Source of the DNA: Proteiniphilum sp. UBA5384
GTDB lineage: Bacteria; Bacteroidota; Bacteroidia; Bacteroidales; Dysgonomonadaceae
Assembly (NCBI RefSeq): GCF_002410825.1
Contig: NZ_DHOS01000024.1
Span: 29,145-36,932, forward strand
Length of the DNA stretch: 7,788 nucleotides
Direction: 5' to 3'
Every line of letters begins with the position of its first letter. Position 1 is the first letter of the stretch. The notes below the pieces were generated by a model, which did not search any database, had not been told where the DNA came from, and saw nothing but the letters and a program-made list of their open reading frames with translations. The position numbers and the translations under genes are program-made. Below are positions 6,958 through 7,788 of the stretch, one piece after another.

Positions 6958-7674
6958 ATGTGCGGTCAAATAAAAAAAAGGTGGAGGATTATCTCCATAT
7001 CGTTGTTTCTCGGTATCGTAGTCTTGGGATTTTGGATTATTAACAGATCGTCAAATGAGCAAAAAGAGACCGCGGAGAGAGTGAGAGTAGTGATAACCCG
7101 CGATGAACTAAATAGGGAAATGGAACGTTGCAAAGCATCGGTAATCAACCGGATTGTAACCGAGCATGGTATTACCGATATGATCGGGTTTTGGGAAAAG
7201 AGATATGATGGACACTATCCCCGGGAAATACTACAGCAACAAGCAATGGATACATTAGCGGTCTTAAAAGTACAGGAACGGCTGCTACAAGAGCGGGAAT
7301 TGTGGCCCTACAAGCATTATTCAGAGCTTCTTTCCGATTTAGATGAGACCAACAAAGAAAGAGCGAGAATTGTAAGTGAAGGGGGTGTTATCTATGGACC
7401 TATAAATTATAATGAACTGATTTTTTTCGATTACCGGTTTGGCAATGCTATTATTCAACTTAAAAAAGAATTAGCTGAAGAAGGTGAATTAATAATAGAG
7501 GAAAAAGATTTACTCGACCACTTCAACAAGTTAAAAGGTTCCATTTACAAAAGTGGAGAACTATACGAGGATTATACCCGTCAAGTCCGTGATGATTATG
7601 TGGAAAGGATATATGCCTCATATATAGCAGAGTTGGGAAAGGGTGTTGAAGTTGTCTTTCACGAAGAGATGTAA
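6958..7674 (+). CDS. Membrane-anchored SurA/PrsA-N-like (foldase-type) protein without an evident PPIase domain
   Basis: A 238-residue protein with a basic N-terminus (KKRWR) and a single hydrophobic segment at ~10-27, followed by a polar, charged, mostly helical body. This suggests an inner-membrane-anchored protein facing the periplasm. The body recalls the N-terminal chaperone region of SurA/PrsA-type peptidyl-prolyl isomerases: VVITRDELNREMERCK, then FWEKRYDGHYPREIL, QQQAMDTLAVLKVQERLL, NKERARIVSEGG, VIYGPINYNE and LKKELAEEG. No parvulin catalytic domain is visible in the remaining sequence. If the resemblance is real, it may assist folding or export of the beta-helix proteins encoded just upstream, 5 bp away. 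That role is inferred from position and weak resemblance; an uncharacterised coiled-coil membrane protein is the alternative. There is no lipobox: Cys2 follows the initiator Met directly and precedes the hydrophobic segment. Confidence 0.7.
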   Translation: MCGQIKKRWRIISISLFLGIVVLGFWIINRSSNEQKETAERVRVVITRDELNREMERCKASVINRIVTEHGITDMIGFWEKRYDGHYPREILQQQAMDTLAVLKVQERLLQERELWPYKHYSELLSDLDETNKERARIVSEGGVIYGPINYNELIFFDYRFGNAIIQLKKELAEEGELIIEEKDLLDHFNKLKGSIYKSGELYEDYTRQVRDDYVERIYASYIAELGKGVEVVFHEEM

Positions 7675-7716
7675 GCCAAAAGTTGGAATTATAATTAATT
7701 CAATTGATTAGAACAC

Positions 7717-7742
7717 TAGTGTCCCATAAAAAAGGGACGTTA
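7717..7742. repeat. Short hairpin with overlapping 10-bp palindrome
   Basis: GTCCC at 7721-7725 pairs with GGGAC at 7734-7738 across an 8-nt A-rich loop. Outer pairs, including two G-U wobbles, extend the stem to 9 bp (7717-7725 with 7734-7742). The 10-bp palindrome ACACTAGTGT at 7713-7722 overlaps the left arm. It lies 42 nt after the last + strand stop. No clear U-tract follows on either strand, so a terminator function is uncertain. The GC-rich palindromic sequence next to an apparent minus-strand gene end also fits the terminal inverted repeat of an insertion sequence. Confidence 0.5.
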
Positions 7743-7788
7743 TTAAAAATCAAATAAACCTGCTCCATTGAGCCCAAATCGTTCTTTG
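7743..7788 (-). CDS. Possible C-terminus of a minus-strand gene (transposase-like?), cut by window edge
   Basis: On the minus strand one frame runs in from the window edge and reads KERFGLNGAGLFDF, then TAA (+ strand 7743-7745). The composition looks like a genuine protein end, and the palindrome/hairpin starts directly after the stop. This arrangement, a gene ending a few bases from a short inverted repeat, is typical of insertion-sequence ends. Fourteen residues are too few for family assignment, and chance is a real alternative. Confidence 0.3.
   Translation of the reverse strand, partial: KERFGLNGAGLFDF

Noticed and set aside
7675..7712. AT-rich stretch with small palindromes (TCAATTGA and AATTAATT) after the last gene
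   Set aside because: Short palindromes are expected by chance in such AT-rich sequence; no stem long enough or U-tract to call a terminator.

Overview
The window looks like an accessory polysaccharide-degradation or cell-surface locus of a Bacteroidota bacterium, probably Bacteroidales. The evidence is a lipoprotein with a fimbrillin-like region, a DUF5017-type domain, right-handed beta-helix proteins fused to SGNH/CE6-like esterase domains, A-rich leaders with little Shine-Dalgarno sequence, and moderate GC. No rRNA, tRNA, CRISPR array, SusC/SusD pair or sensor/regulator gene is visible, so I cannot name a genus or a specific PUL substrate.

Layout: four genes fill almost the whole window, all on the + strand. 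(1) 3-2735 is the 3' part of a large gene whose true start lies before the window. It encodes the C-terminal part of a DUF5017-like domain, then a beta-helix, then a CE6/SASA-type esterase. (2) 2740-4539 starts 4 bp later and encodes a lipoprotein with a fimbrillin-like N-terminal half and a DUF5017-like C-terminal half. (3) After a 97-bp gap dominated by a 19-bp perfect inverted repeat, 4637-6952 encodes a secreted beta-helix/esterase protein that is a close paralogue of the C-terminal 720 residues of gene 1. (4) 6958-7674 starts 5 bp later and encodes a small membrane-anchored protein resembling the non-catalytic part of SurA/PrsA-type foldases. The last ~75 bp hold a short hairpin/palindrome and what may be the end of a minus-strand gene, possibly an insertion-sequence terminus.

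The central observation is a fused-versus-split paralogous pair. Gene 1 carries in one polypeptide (DUF5017 + beta-helix + esterase) what genes 2 and 3 carry as two adjacent polypeptides. The beta-helix/esterase copies are nearly collinear (one 9-nt length difference in about 2.16 kb) and roughly 80-85% identical in protein by eye, with some stretches identical in DNA. The two DUF5017 copies are far more diverged, which suggests recent duplication or gene conversion confined to the enzyme part.

Working model (inference): gene 2 is a surface lipoprotein that binds glycan or acts as an adaptor. Genes 1 and 3 encode exported enzymes that combine a beta-helix fold, typical of polysaccharide lyases and hydrolases, with deacetylation by the esterase domain. 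Gene 4 may help these proteins fold in the periplasm. The target would be an O-acetylated polysaccharide of unknown identity.
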